From Desmodesmus armatus (taxonomy: Eukaryota; Chlorophyta; Chlorophyceae; Sphaeropleales; Scenedesmaceae), in NCBI GenBank assembly GCA_007449985.2, contig VIIQ02000727.1:24966-88965 (forward strand): a DNA stretch of 64,000 nt, read 5' to 3'. Made by a program: the position numbers and the translations under genes. The notes beneath the pieces are model-generated. The model saw only the letters and a program-made list of their open reading frames with translations. It was not told the DNA's origin and made no database searches. This document shows, piece after piece, positions 1-11,334 of the stretch. The stretch's first letter is position 1; each line of letters starts with the position of its first letter.

Positions 1-1635
1 ATGTGCTGTGCTGGCCAGTCATGACACAGAGTGGTGACTGGTTGTGCAAAGCAGGCGAGCGCTGGCTGCTAGGTTGCTGTTTTGTGCAATGATGAGCACA
101 TTCTTTAGGTGCTGTTTCACATGCGCAGGGCTGCTGCCCGCACCCGCAGTCAAGCCTGTGATTGCTGCCAGCCTCTGTTGTTGGAGTCAGATCAGCCCTG
201 TTATCTGTGTTTCGTGCTAGAGGGTCATGCATGCTGCATCTGCGTTCCTGGAAAATGTGGGCTTGGTGCCGATTTGTGTCTTTGGGGCAGCGGTTTCTGG
301 CTGGGCCAGTAGCCACGGCGCTTCTGACAGCTGTGTTGTTCTCTGGCAGCTGTTTGTTCAGGACATGTGCATGCCTGCTGTGATGCTGCACACCTGCTTG
401 GTCAGGAGTGCAGCAGCCGGGTGGTTTGCTGGTAGGTCCTTTTGCTTTGCAGCACAAGAGGGACAGCTTGCTGAAGGTTGAGTGCATGGCTGTGGGATGC
501 ATGGGATGGTATCCACTTGTTACAGCCACTTTCTCACCGCCCCAGTCAAGCAATTTGGAGTCGACGGATGATACAACAAACTGGAGTGTTTCAAGGCATC
601 GAACTGGCTGCAAATCAATGGGTGCAGCACTGTCAACATCAAAATCCTGCTGGAAAACTACTGTACAAACCTCTCCTTGAGTACTACTGTCTGGCAATGC
701 CACCTGCCGCATGCTGCAAAAAACAAAAGGTCACTATGACACATGCTGTACAGTGTGTAAGCACTAGAGAAAACGACGACACAAGCATACACACAGCATG
801 CCTGCATGACACAGGCATGCCCACTGGGCTGAGCACACTGGTAATCAATAACAGTTGAAGCAATCAAATGCCCAAAGGCTACCCCAGCAACAGTCACTGG
901 GCAACCTACAAGTGCTGACAAATTCATTCAACTAGGACAGCCAGCTGGCATGCAACCTCAAATTCTCAAGGACAGTCAAGGCTGACTGTCCAAGCAAGTA
1001 ACACAACAACAGACAATGACATGCATCCTGCCAAGCCGCTTGGCAGGATGACTATACAATAGCAGTAAATCAATCAATAGCCACTCTACTGGAACCGCTC
1101 CATCATTGAGCTGAGCTCAACCCAAGGCCACGAAGCTACCAAACCACCAAAAATCAGATCCAGTCAGGTCGGCCCTACAGTCATACACTACTAATCACCA
1201 GTCACACATGCTGCATACAGACTACTAGTATGATACAGCCTTGCCACTATTGCCACGTGACACCCCGACAGCTGCAACCCACCACTGACAGGATAGTGGT
1301 GCACCCACCACCCCTTGAACCCTTGAACCCTTCCTGGAAGCCTTGACCCCTGACCTGCCAGGTGTGCAGTGCCCGGGATCCTACAGTGTAGCTAGCTACA
1401 AAGTCACACAGAACAACAAACACGGTTATTGCTGCCAAACCACACCAGCTGACAGAGCCATCATGAGGCTCAACACCCTCGACTTGCTGCAGGCACTGCC
1501 CTCCTCACACACCGCTGCAAGCACAGCACTGCCCTGCTCTTCTCACTGCCAGCTGGTGCCCCCTACACCTCCTGCTCCTCCCAGCTCTCTCCCTCACAGC
1601 ACCGCCCAGCCCTCCACACTGCCAGCTGGTGCCCC
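1..1635. other. Intergenic stretch, no supported gene
   Basis: Only short overlapping open frames without family motifs or consistent splice sites are visible. The one structured item is the small hairpin at 1024-1050. The right end probably holds the 3' flank of the minus-strand gene that stops at 1636. Confidence 0.5.
1024..1050. repeat. Short perfect hairpin
   Basis: A 27-nt palindrome with 13-nt arms around one central base and core GCCAAGCCGCTTGGC. A closely related core (GCCAAGCGGCTTGGC) occurs in the hairpin at 35148-35168. No poly-T tail or gene end makes it an obvious terminator. Confidence 0.7.
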
Positions 1636-2146
1636 CTACACCTCCACCTCCTGCTCCTCCCAGCACTCGCCCTCCTCCATGACCAGTGGGTGGCTCTCAA
1701 GCTCCATCACCTTGATAGGGTGGCTGGACACCGCCCACTCCAGGGGGTGGCTCTCCACCTCGGTGATTGTGATGGGGTGGCTGGACACACTCCACTGCAG
1801 GAGGTGACTCTCCACCTCAGTAATTGTGATGGAGTGAGAGGTGACAGCCCACTCTAGGGGGTGGCTGAGGGGCGTAATGTCAGCGCCCATGGGTGCGGGA
1901 GCCATGGGTGCGGGGGCTGCGGGCAGGTTGTTGGTACGCTTGGGCTTGAGGGACTTGACCGCCTTGAAGCAGCCGCCCACCTTTGACTTGACAGCCTGGT
2001 TCAGCAGATGCAGAGGGGGATGGGGCGGCAGCAGCACAGATGCAGTGAGGTTTGCTTTTTGAAAACCTTGGATCGCTATCATCTGCAGTGCAAACCTGAG
2101 CAGCAATGCTGAGGTATCTGAGGTGAGGCCTGTGGCCAGCCTGGCA

Positions 2147-2194
<48 letters not shown>

Positions 2195-2972
2195 TAGCTC
2201 ATGTTGTACTGACAGTACTGTACTGTTGTACTGCTCTCTGCACTGCTATGCAGGCTTTGTGCGTTATTCCTGCTGTCTGAGATGGTGCCATCTCTAAACA
2301 ACTGTGTGTGTGTGTCAGAGCAAAAGCAGCACAGCAACAGCATCCCCCACCTTGCCGACAGTTGAAGCCAGGCCCTTGACTGTGCTGCAGGTGTTGACAG
2401 TGGTGCTAGATGCCAGCTGCTTGGCGTTGTTGACAACACCCTTGGCAGCCTTCTTGCCACGGGCACCTGCAGAAAACAGCAGCGAGAACAGCGGAAGCCT
2501 GTCAACAGTAGTTGCTGGAAATGCTGCTGCTGCTAAAATTCAACCACCTCCACAGCAACCTGCCCAGCGAGCACAATGGGCGCAGGCAACACACATGTGG
2601 CTTCTGTTTATCAATTTGTAGCTGCTGCTGGAGCCAGTCTGCTTTCAAGCCCGCTAACTCACCACCAGCACGTGCGATGGCCCTGAAGTCGACGTTGAAG
2701 GGGAAGAGCGTGCTGCTCAACACCGTGCCTGCGCTGGCAGAGATGTACCTCTCAACGTCTAAGTAGTATGCGTTGAACTTGTAGCTCTCCAGGGCCTCTG
2801 CTGTCGTCTTGAAAGTGGGGGCGTTTCCCGCCATGTAGCCGTAGTGGCTAGCAGTTCTGTAGGAGACATTGGTGATGTCCTTGATATGGTTTATGTCGCT
2901 GAAAGATCTCTCCCGGCTGGCTACAGGGGCTCTGCTGCTGCTGCTGCTGCTGCTGCTGCAGTGCGCAGCCAT
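1636..2972 (-). CDS. Unrecognised 3-exon protein (about 261 aa)
   Basis: The model is exons 2972-2663, 2466-2351 and 1995-1636, stop TAG. Donors are GTGAGT and GTGGGG; acceptors are TTTTCTGCAG and a pyrimidine-rich tract ending CTGAACCAG. Phases 1 and 0 match and the total of 786 nt closes in frame. The N-terminus has a polySer run coded by (CTG)n on the plus strand. The middle (SYRTASHYGYMAG, FNAYYLDVERYIS) looks like folded protein, followed by Lys/Ala-rich segments (GARGKKAAKGVV, AVKSKVGGCFKAV). The C-terminus carries three tandem copies of a 19-residue unit built on EWAVSSHPI and TEVESH. The start at 2972 is the first ATG just before the Ser run; 3038 is also possible, and an upstream exon cannot be excluded. 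I do not recognise the family, and no membrane segment or signal peptide is evident. Confidence 0.5.
1691..1861 (-). repeat. 57-bp tandem repeat, coding
   Basis: Three copies begin near 1691, 1748 and 1805 with exact 57-bp spacing, so the frame is kept. They encode the 19-residue repeats at the C-terminus of the minus-strand gene. Confidence 0.75.
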
Positions 2973-3038
2973 GATGTAGTGCTCATTTGACCGCATGTTG
3001 ATGCAGCTCCTGACAATTGAAGTCAGTGATGAGCTCAT

Positions 3039-4292
3039 TGCTGCAGAACGTAGTAGGACAAAGAGCAGGGAAAACGATGATTTGAGCGTTGCCTGTCTGC
3101 GAAACGGACAGCGGTGGGTGTTGCTGGTTGCTGGTCAGACGTTGCGCCTCTTGAAGGGCAGACGTTGATGCAGGTTGTCGATGGCGTTCAACGTAAGTAT
3201 CATCCTGGGAGCCACAGGGCGAGCAGCTGCCTGCAGGGTTCGGGTTCGCCGTCAGCCCACCGTGCACCGCCGCAGCTTCCTACTTGTTGTCAGCATTCGT
3301 AAACGTCCTGCTACCAGGTCAATTGTTCACGTACTGCGATGATTTATGCATCAGCGGCAGATCCAAAGGTAATGGTGGCCCGGTGGCCCTGCAGCTATAG
3401 CAGACATGCTTCAACCACCAACCACCAACCACCAACCTCAAGTGGTTGAAGGGAATGTGAGAGGTCAAGTCTGGAAACATACAGCACAGGAGAGCCTGCA
3501 TTTGCACATGTTTCGTAGTGGCTTGGCAGCCGCCTGAGTAGCATTTTACGGTACACATCAGCTGTTTGCTATAAGAGCTTGATCAGGGGCAGGGGGGGGG
3601 GCATGCGTGTGACAAGTAAATTCTTGCAACGGTTGGGAGGAAGACAGTCTCTTGTTTAGGCCCCTTAGAATGACTGCTTACAGGGGCAAAGGCTGCCTCA
3701 CCTCACTCCAAAGGGGCTTGATTTACAGCCTGACGTAAGCCACATGAATGTACGTACTAAGAGTTTTGCACCAAGTCCTTGCACTGGAAGCTGAGGCAGC
3801 AAACCTTTCTGGCTGGCAGCCATCATGGCCCGGGTGGTACGGTGCAGTGTAGATTCATCAAGCCCTACACTTTATGATGCATTCTTGCAGCCATGTGTAG
3901 CAGGCACTCCTCCATCCTTGCAGCTGCTCGTACATTACCCAAACATTCAAACATAACAGCACGCTACGTGCATGGTGCACGTAGGTGACCACCAACCACA
4001 GCACTGCCATGAGCCACATGGGTGGGGCCAACCAAGCCCTTCAACCAACAGCGGCAATGAAGCCTGTTCAAAACAGCGGCCGAAGCATTCAACCATCATC
4101 AAAACCCCTGGCAACCGGCCGCTCTTCTGAAAGCCACAGTTGCCCCAAGCACACACATGGTTTGACATGCGAAGCATTTGAATCCACAACCGCTGGCAGC
4201 AACCTCATTGCCAGTGGTGCTGCTGTGCTGCCTGAACCCTCTGCCACACCCCCGTCTGGTTACTCTCCCACTGCTGCATCCGCCTGCTGTGG
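3039..4292. other. Intergenic stretch before the retrotransposon
   Basis: No gene is supported. The ORF at 2983-3267 (-) could be a 5' exon of the preceding gene, but no splice pair proves it. The 300 bp before 4293 do not encode the missing start of the LINE endonuclease. Confidence 0.4.
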
Positions 4293-7200
4293 TTGACAGA
4301 GTGTCATAATTCTGCGCCATATGTTTGCCATAGTTCTGCGCCATATGTTTGCCATAGTTCTGCGCCATATTGTTTGTTTGCTGGGCTGTCTGCAGCAGAG
4401 GCCAGAGGCCACAAGCATTTGGTTCTTGGGGACCTGAACATGCGCATTGGCAGATTGAGTTGTGACGTGCCCTCTAATCTTGCGGTTCCCCCAGGTCTCA
4501 ATGACCCGTCAGTTCTCCCGACCTTACACCATTTGAGGTGTGTACCTTCCTACAGGCGCTCTATGGACATGTCTGTACCCAGCCGCCCTCGGGCGCTGGA
4601 GTTTATGAATGGTCTGTTTGCTGTCTCCTCGGTTGTGCTCAATGGTAGGACCCATGGGGATGTGGAAGGGGCCTTCACCTGTTATGCCAATCCCATGGGT
4701 GAGCAGTCAGTGGGTGCCAGTGTGGTTGATCTGGCCTGTGCCTCCACCTCCTTGTATCGTCATGTGCAGTCCTTCCGGGTCCTGCCTTACAAGGCGTCAG
4801 CCTCCAAGGACCACTGTGGTCTCTATGTGTCACTCACCGACCTGCCCAGGCGGTGTCATGAGGTGCCTCGCAGGGGGGGCCGGTGCAGGGTGCACCGTCC
4901 CACCTCAGGGTCTGGCTACACTAGCGCCCTTGTGCGTCAAGCGGACTGTTTTCAGGCTATGTTACAGTCTTGGCAGGCAGGTGGTGTGAGTGTTGAGTGT
5001 GCGTTGCGGCAGTTTTCAGATCAATTGGTTTCGTGTGCGGGAGGTGACAGAGAGCAGCCTGCCCCTGCCCAACCCGGCCACGGGCGCAGGGACCAGCCGT
5101 GGTATGATGCTGACTGTAGGCGGCTTTCTGGGGAATTGGATGGGGCATGGGCTGCCTGGCATGCAAGCAGAGGGGGTGTGTATGGCTCTCAGGCCGGGTG
5201 CCCTGTTGCACGGAATGCCTTGGAGGCGGCTCGACGTGAGTACAAGAGCTGTTGTAAGCGCAAAAAGCGGGAGCATGCAATGCGTGTGCAGATTGATATG
5301 CTGGGCACCTACTTTGGGCACACCCAGAAGGACTACTGGCATGTGTTTTTTGGGGATAGGCGCCCGCAAACACCTTTGTCGGACGTGGCGGCTTGGACGG
5401 ACTATTTTAGGGTCCTGTTGGGGGCGGCACCCCATCCACAGGCCCTGTCTGTCGATGAGGTCGCTCTCAAGCAGCAGCTGTACGCAGCAGCCCCTCGGGG
5501 TCAGGAGGCAGCCATGGCTGCACTTAACGCTGATGTCACCCTGGCTGAGGTGGAACAATGCATGGCGCTCCCGGCCGGCAAAGCCCCTGATGCTCAGGGG
5601 CTGACTGGAGAGCTCTTAAGGCTGGCCGCTGCCCCTGTCCGTGATACAGGTTCGAGTGGTGACCCTCTGCCGGCCTGTCCTGTCGTTGTTGAGTGTGCAC
5701 AGTGGTTGCTGCAGGCCATGTTCTCTAATGCTTGTGTCCCGGAGGTTATGCGCACCAGCAAGTTGGTCCCCGTGCCGAAGTCGCTGAGCCCTGCTGCCCT
5801 GGCAGTACGGGACCAGTACAGAGGTATCTCTGTGTCACCTGTCTTTTCCCGCATGTTGGATCGCTTCTTGAATCAGCGCTTTGAGCGGTTGGCGTCACTC
5901 CTGTCACTTCGGGCTCCCACCCAGTGTGGCTTTAGGCCGGGCCATGGCACACTAGATGCCATCTTCACGCTGCAGCATCTGATCAGTGTGGCGCAGCATC
6001 GCCGCCGTCGCTTGTATGTGGTCTTTGTGGACTTTAAGAAGGCTTTTGACAAGGTTAGGAGGGACCTGTTGTTGGAGCGATGTCGACAGTTGGGTGTGCA
6101 TGGCCCCTTTCTGGACATGTTGGTGGCGTTGTATGATCGGGTGTGCTGTCAGGTGGCAGTCAATGGGGAGCTTGGGGACGCCTTCCCCACAGTGTCTGGC
6201 ACAAAGCAGGGGAGTGAGCTGAGCCCCCTCTTGTTCGGCCTATTTATTGAGTTGCTGCATTACCTGATCAGGCTCAAGTTGCCGGGGGCAGGGCCAGTGC
6301 TGAGTGGACTTAAGGTGCCTGACGTGATGTATGCTGACGACGTGGGGTTGCTCAGCTTCGAGGCCTGCGAGATACAGCAGATCGTGGATGTGCTTGATGT
6401 CTTCTGCACATTGTTTGATATGGAGGTGAACCTTGCGCCGCACAAGACTTGTGTCGTGTGTTTCCGCCCGCAACACTTGAGGGTGCCTGCAGGGTTTCGC
6501 CTTGTGTTTCGGGGCCGTGAAATTGCGCTGCAATCAGAGTACGTGTATCTGGGCGTGCGTGTGCATGCCACTCGGGGGCTTCTGGGGGCGTCGGACGCGC
6601 TGGCAGTTTCCGGCAGCAAAGCCATGCATGCCATGCTGACGCGCTGTCGTCGGGCTTGCCTCACCCAGTTTGACATCAAGTGCAGAATGTTTGATATTTT
6701 GGTCGAGCCTGTGTTGTCATATGCGTCGCATATCTGGGGCCCGGCAATGTTTGTGAAGCGCCTGCACTCCGCACCGTACGACACACAAGCCGAGAGTGTG
6801 CACACCTCGTTCCTGAGGATCATGACAGGATCCATCAAAGGGGTTGCCAAGGATGTATTATACCGGGACCTGCACCGCATTCCCGTCATGTACCACTGGG
6901 TAGTCCTGGCTGCGCGGTGGTGGACCAAGCTGTCGGATTCGCGTGATGAGGAGCCCAGGTCACTGGCCAGTTGTGTGTGGCGCGAGGACGTTATGTTGGC
7001 CTTGGATGGCTGTCAGCGTTGCTGGTCGTATGGTGTGTTGCACACTATGTCTGGCTTGCAGCTCCTTGATAGTAGCTGGCGGCAGCAGCCTTTGGAGTGG
7101 GTGTTGCAGCAGCGGTGGCAGGAGTCAGCTGTGCAGGCTGCCTTGGCTGGCCTGTTCCGTGATAGGTGGCAGGGTCTTACAGAAGGCAGCCCTCGCACTG

Positions 7201-7715
7201 CACCGTCTGCCGGCATTCACAGGCTTACACACCATGCATGGGTATACCCTCTTGACCCTGGCTTTGATCCTTTCTCTAGAGACCATGCAGCCCCGCATAT
7301 GAAGTTGTGCTTGTCTTTCAACGTGGCACAAAACCTGGCGCAGTTGCGTGTTGGCTCTGCACATCTTGAAATTGAGCAGGGTCGCAAGCGTAGGGAGTCT
7401 GTCCCAAGGGCGGATCGCATCTGTCGTTTGTGCTCTGGTCAGGACGCTTCGCTGGCCAACCGCGCTGCTGTGCTGGCCCGTACTGGCACCAGCAACAATG
7501 TTGAAGATCTAAAGCACTTCATTCTTGAATGTCCCGTGTATGATGATCTGCGCACCGCCTGCCCAGCCTTTGCTGACCCGGCTTCAGTCCAGTTGGGTGA
7601 CCAAGATTGTGTTGCTACTGTGTTTCAACATGCCGAACAGTCGGCCCTGGCACACACTTTGTACAAAATGAAAGTGCGCAGAGCACGCTTGCTTGGCCTT
7701 ACTATGGGTATTTGA
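4293..7715 (+). CDS. LINE endonuclease/reverse transcriptase polyprotein (1140 aa, N-truncated)
   Basis: It would nick target DNA and copy the element RNA by target-primed reverse transcription. Visible in order: the C-terminal half of an endonuclease/exonuclease/phosphatase fold (LGDLNMRIG near residue 46; SKDHCGLYV near 172); a reverse transcriptase with YRGISVSPVFSRMLDR near 510, CGFRPGHGTLDAIF, the catalytic FVDFKKAFD near 577 and the MYADD active-site box near 678; and a distal knuckle CRLC (about 1042) with HFILEC (about 1075). An intact plant L1-type ORF2 would have some 150 more residues before GDLN, including the first catalytic Asn/Glu, so the endonuclease is dead. The ATG at 4293 lies just upstream of a 24-bp tandem repeat translated as three SAPY-type units, so the true reading start is unclear. 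There is no internal stop or frameshift over 3.4 kb, which suggests a young insertion. Confidence 0.95.
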   Translation: MTECHNSAPYVCHSSAPYVCHSSAPYCLFAGLSAAEARGHKHLVLGDLNMRIGRLSCDVPSNLAVPPGLNDPSVLPTLHHLRCVPSYRRSMDMSVPSRPRALEFMNGLFAVSSVVLNGRTHGDVEGAFTCYANPMGEQSVGASVVDLACASTSLYRHVQSFRVLPYKASASKDHCGLYVSLTDLPRRCHEVPRRGGRCRVHRPTSGSGYTSALVRQADCFQAMLQSWQAGGVSVECALRQFSDQLVSCAGGDREQPAPAQPGHGRRDQPWYDADCRRLSGELDGAWAAWHASRGGVYGSQAGCPVARNALEAARREYKSCCKRKKREHAMRVQIDMLGTYFGHTQKDYWHVFFGDRRPQTPLSDVAAWTDYFRVLLGAAPHPQALSVDEVALKQQLYAAAPRGQEAAMAALNADVTLAEVEQCMALPAGKAPDAQGLTGELLRLAAAPVRDTGSSGDPLPACPVVVECAQWLLQAMFSNACVPEVMRTSKLVPVPKSLSPAALAVRDQYRGISVSPVFSRMLDRFLNQRFERLASLLSLRAPTQCGFRPGHGTLDAIFTLQHLISVAQHRRRRLYVVFVDFKKAFDKVRRDLLLERCRQLGVHGPFLDMLVALYDRVCCQVAVNGELGDAFPTVSGTKQGSELSPLLFGLFIELLHYLIRLKLPGAGPVLSGLKVPDVMYADDVGLLSFEACEIQQIVDVLDVFCTLFDMEVNLAPHKTCVVCFRPQHLRVPAGFRLVFRGREIALQSEYVYLGVRVHATRGLLGASDALAVSGSKAMHAMLTRCRRACLTQFDIKCRMFDILVEPVLSYASHIWGPAMFVKRLHSAPYDTQAESVHTSFLRIMTGSIKGVAKDVLYRDLHRIPVMYHWVVLAARWWTKLSDSRDEEPRSLASCVWREDVMLALDGCQRCWSYGVLHTMSGLQLLDSSWRQQPLEWVLQQRWQESAVQAALAGLFRDRWQGLTEGSPRTAPSAGIHRLTHHAWVYPLDPGFDPFSRDHAAPHMKLCLSFNVAQNLAQLRVGSAHLEIEQGRKRRESVPRADRICRLCSGQDASLANRAAVLARTGTSNNVEDLKHFILECPVYDDLRTACPAFADPASVQLGDQDCVATVFQHAEQSALAHTLYKMKVRRARLLGLTMGI
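4305..4372 (+). repeat. 24-bp tandem repeat at the LINE 5' junction
   Basis: About 2.8 copies of a 24-bp unit containing TTCTGCGCCATATG lie exactly where LINE coding sequence begins. It may be a filler repeat made at the 5' integration junction or part of the element's 5' region. Confidence 0.75.
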
Positions 7716-8012
7716 CTGACTTTGTTCTGTTTCTTGTGTCCACACTGGTATAGTTGCCTGCCCTCATCTCTGCACACAATAGGTTCCTAGCATGGCTGGC
7801 ACTTGCTGCAATTCTGGTGGTTCTGCCTTCTTTGGTCAACCCGGTGTAGGTGGTGCAAACCACCGCAGGGGAGACAACTTATGAGGTTCACCTGGCTCGA
7901 TCCTGGTGGGCAATGCCATTGTTGTTTGGCGAAAATGTCCATGTAACATACTCCCCCATATGTGCTGGTCACCGGGGCCCTCCTCAGCATTCTGATGTCA
8001 ACAGCACAGCAG

Positions 8013-8016
8013 TAGT

Positions 8017-8051
<35 letters not shown>

Positions 8052-8055
8052 CAGT

Positions 8056-8099
<44 letters not shown>
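8013..8099 (+). repeat. (CAG)n microsatellite with GTA interruptions
   Basis: About 29 CAG-type triplets, interrupted by GTA triplets, follow the probable LINE 3' UTR. No gene model crosses it. Confidence 0.85.
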
Positions 8100-8100
<1 letters not shown>

Positions 8101-8309
8101 GAGTCAACAAGCTGACTAACAAAGGTCAACGGTTGTACTTGCTTCTGTGGATGCCACATCTATGAATGATGGACTGCCATGCCACTTGCTGTGCAAATGG
8201 GCTGCTCGTGACGCCTTCTCTCACAGTGTGCAAATCAAACCTACGCTTGCAAATGTGTGCAGTCGCTGCTTTGAAGCGCATGTCGCAGCACTCACTCCAA
8301 ACGCCTAGG

Positions 8310-8360
8310 CAAGGTCAAGCCTCACTGAGCCTCAGTGAGGCTTAGTGAGGCTTGACCTTG
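8310..8360. repeat. 51-bp near-perfect palindrome
   Basis: The arms of 25 nt pair across one central base with a single G/T mismatch; each arm begins CAAGGTCAAGCCTCACT. It lies just beyond the 3' end of the LRR pseudogene. It could be a small foldback element or an RNA hairpin. No terminator tail is present. Confidence 0.8.
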
Positions 8361-8824
8361 GCTTGCAAGTGGCACTGAGCATGCACTGCAGTAAGGCTTG
8401 CGGCTGTGCAGCCTGACCAGCCCCACTGGACCCACCTGGAAGTCACAGGCAGTGCTTGGCGCACCCACACGCAGGAACTGCAGCGCACTCAGCCCTTGCA
8501 GCGGCGCCAGCAGCTGTGCATTGCACTGCAAGTCGCCCATTCCCAGGTACCGCAACCCAGGGCAGCAGCTGGCCAGGAGGTTGCCATCAGGTGCTGAAGC
8601 ACAGCTGCCTGTTGGCTCCCTCACACCATTGAGTGTGAGACACTGCAGCTGCGGCAGCTGCCTGTCTGCAGGAAACATGTGCTGCCAAACCTCTGCTGGG
8701 AGTGTGCAGTTGTCAAGGCAGAGTGACTGCAACCTGCTGCTGGCTGTCAGGGCTGCGTAGCTTGCTGTAGGGGGGCCCCGGGCCCCGGCAAGGGCTGCAA
8801 GCCCTGCTGCAGGAGCCTCCTGCA

Positions 8825-8896
<72 letters not shown>

Positions 8897-9865
8897 TGTC
8901 ATCCTCACCAACCAATCTGGTGCCCGCCAAGCTGAGGTAAGTCAGCTGCTGCAGCGGCTGCAGGTGGGACAGCAGCTGTGCCAAACCCGCTGCACCCCCA
9001 ATCACTGTACACCACTCTATATAGTTGTTGTCCGCTTCAGACAAATCCACGTGCTGCAACAGGGCTTACCAGCGAGGACACCTCCCTCGAATTCGCAGCT
9101 GCGCAAGTCCAGGCGAGTGAGCCGGCAAGCGCCCGCCAGCATGTCAGCATAGACACTGACCTGACCCGATATCTCAAGGATATCTTTTACTGTGTTCAAG
9201 CGCAAGTCAACAAGCCCCGTTAGAGCCTGCAGGGGCTGCAGGGCAGCGGCGGCCTCACAGTCATACTCCTGTACCCAGAGGTTCTCAAGCTCAAGGTAGG
9301 TCAGCTGCTGCAGCCGCTCCAATGCGGCAACGGGTAATTCCGCAGTGTCCCACTTTCCAACCAGGTTACCAAGGCTGAGGTGCTCTAGTGTAGTCGGCAG
9401 CAGGGGCAGTGCTTCTGCCAGACCCATCTGATAGACCCCGTCATCAAGCAAGTAACAGTGCCAGAGCCGGAGCTGCTTTAGGGCTGCCAGGCTGGCAGCA
9501 GCACTCAGCACTCCCCTAAACTCACGGCTTGGCAGCAGCTGCATGGCAATCCGTTCTATGTCCAAGCTTGCAAGCTGCACGTTTTGCGGCAGCTGGTGAA
9601 GGTCAACAATTCCTGACCCGGCTTGAAGCGATATGCTGTCGACATGATGGCCATGCTCGTCGAGATACCGCAGCACGCCGTGCAGCTGCTGCGCGTTGCA
9701 CGTCGCTGTGATGCTGCGCAGTGCTTTTGCAGCTGCCTGGTGCAGCTTGCTGTGAGCCCTGGCGGCACTGAACACGCTGCGCTGGTCATCGGCTGCGACA
9801 TACTGCAGCACCGCCTACAGCAGTTCTTCTTCCAACAGCAGCAGCCGCGACTCTTCACTTGCCAT
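8322..9865 (-). pseudogene. Broken F-box/LRR-type gene
   Basis: This is a minus-strand paralogue of the intact gene at 28732-30685. Both start with MASE, carry an F-box-like opening (AADDQRSVFSAARAHSKLHQ) and share leucine-rich repeats such as LLSHLQPLQQLTYL and YAALTASSRLQ. Two lesions are visible against the paralogue. An in-frame TAG sits at 9817-9815, 16 codons after the ATG at 9865. A one-base deletion at 9063-9064, in the codon after AGK of LAGK, shifts the rest into another frame. A run of about 22 Gln (plus-strand CTG, 8829-8892) is inserted between two repeats where the paralogue has a short AEDGNPPA loop. Similarity ends near 8440 at a possible donor (GTGGGT); the C-terminal repeats are missing. 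An assembly error could explain the deletion but not the stop as well. Confidence 0.85.
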
Positions 9866-11334
9866 TCTGGAGGGCAGCAACAACGGCAGGGTACCCAGGT
9901 ATTCTTGGCGCAAATGACTATACCTGTAGCAGCCACAACAGCGTCTGAGGCTACTAGCACTGTCTCCGCACATAACACGCTGTGCTGGCAGCATTGCTGT
10001 TGTGTTACCTTGGATGCTGAAGCAGCTAATTCAAAGCTGCCGTGGAGTGTGATCACACAGCTTGGGTTAATTTCACCCTTACAGCTGCCAAATGTGTCAG
10101 GCATGGCCATCTGCAACCCATCTGTACTACCCAATGCATGGGCAGCAATGTGACGCCTGGCAGCTACTTCTTACACAACTGGTGTGCTGGGCACCCTGTG
10201 TACAAGGAGAACAGTGATGACATATGACTGGAAATTTATGATACATTTCATAGCTGAGCTGAGCCAGGAGCCTCTTACATTTGGAGTACGTGCGTGGCCA
10301 ATTGCACCTGAGTCGTCGGTGTATGCGACCTGTCGCTGGGGATAGACCCCGTCTGGCAGGCCAGCTTCGTCCCAGTTCTGGCTGTTTGGTCTGCTTTCCG
10401 AGGCAATGGCAGTGCTGCAACTCGACTTCTGCTCTTGGTTTTTGGCGGGTGACGCTGGAACCAAGAAGAGAGAGCGGGAGGAACACACCTCCTTACACAC
10501 AGAAATGTTTGAGAAGTTCAGCAAACTGATTGTGCGTACGGTTCGACATCGAAATTGGCATTCCGCTGTAGCAAGCTACAGCGCTGCGGCTAGCCGCACG
10601 TGAAATTCCGTTGTCTATACCACTTTCTGCTGCTTCTATGTACAAAGCAAAACATGAACCATATGAACAACTTCTCACCTGCTCGCCTACACGCGTCTGT
10701 GAACATCAACCCCGCAGCTGCATGCAGATCACCTGTGCTGCGGTGCTGCTGCCATACATGTAGGGGCTTTCGTTTCAACCAAGGGCTGCTGAACACGGTA
10801 GGCATGGTCAGCACATAGACAACATCATCATGGAGGGTGAACTCAGCAAAGGCATTTGACTATGTTGTTCCCTGCTCTCAGCCTTCCTGTGTTCAAGTTG
10901 GCCAGCAACCCTGCTGCTCTGCAGCTGCAGCATGCAAACGTTCACTGGTTCTAAAAATGTAGTGCTGACTGATACAACACTCCAGTAGGGTGCGCAGGAA
11001 CAGAGTGACATGAATCCCTTCGGAGGCCTCTCACACGTCTCACATCGGACATGCCCCCCTCCCCTACACCAGCAGCACGTCTGTTATGTTACAAGAACCA
11101 CCGCCACATACAGCACCTGCCTGCAACAAGCGTCACAGCGCAAACCGCTCATCAACCAAGCAATCGAATGGGACGGATGTGAACAAATGACCATCTGGGG
11201 TGACTCCTCTCCACACATCTATCTGTCTACACCCTGTCACACCCAACCGCCCGCACACTCCACCCAGCCACACACTGTGTACGCGATCAAACAGTACAAC
11301 AAAAGCATCTCTAGAAACACTCATATCCCCAGCA
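9866..11334. other. Upstream flank of the LRR pseudogene; no gene
   Basis: The first 150 bp upstream of 9865 resemble patches of the 5' flank of the plus-strand paralogue, so the duplication probably included some 5' flank. Beyond that, only short frames without motifs are seen. Confidence 0.4.

Larger units (their letters stand above)
4293..8100 (+). mobile_element. Non-LTR (LINE) retrotransposon, 5'-truncated
   Basis: The single long ORF (4293-7715) carries the end of an apurinic-type endonuclease, a reverse transcriptase and a C-terminal zinc knuckle, the order seen in L1-clade LINEs of plants and algae. The endonuclease N-terminal half is absent, as expected from abortive reverse transcription. 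The 3' border is uncertain: about 300 nt of possible 3' UTR runs into a (CAG)n tract ending near 8100, which may be the terminal repeat or simply flanking DNA. I could not define a target-site duplication. Confidence 0.75.
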
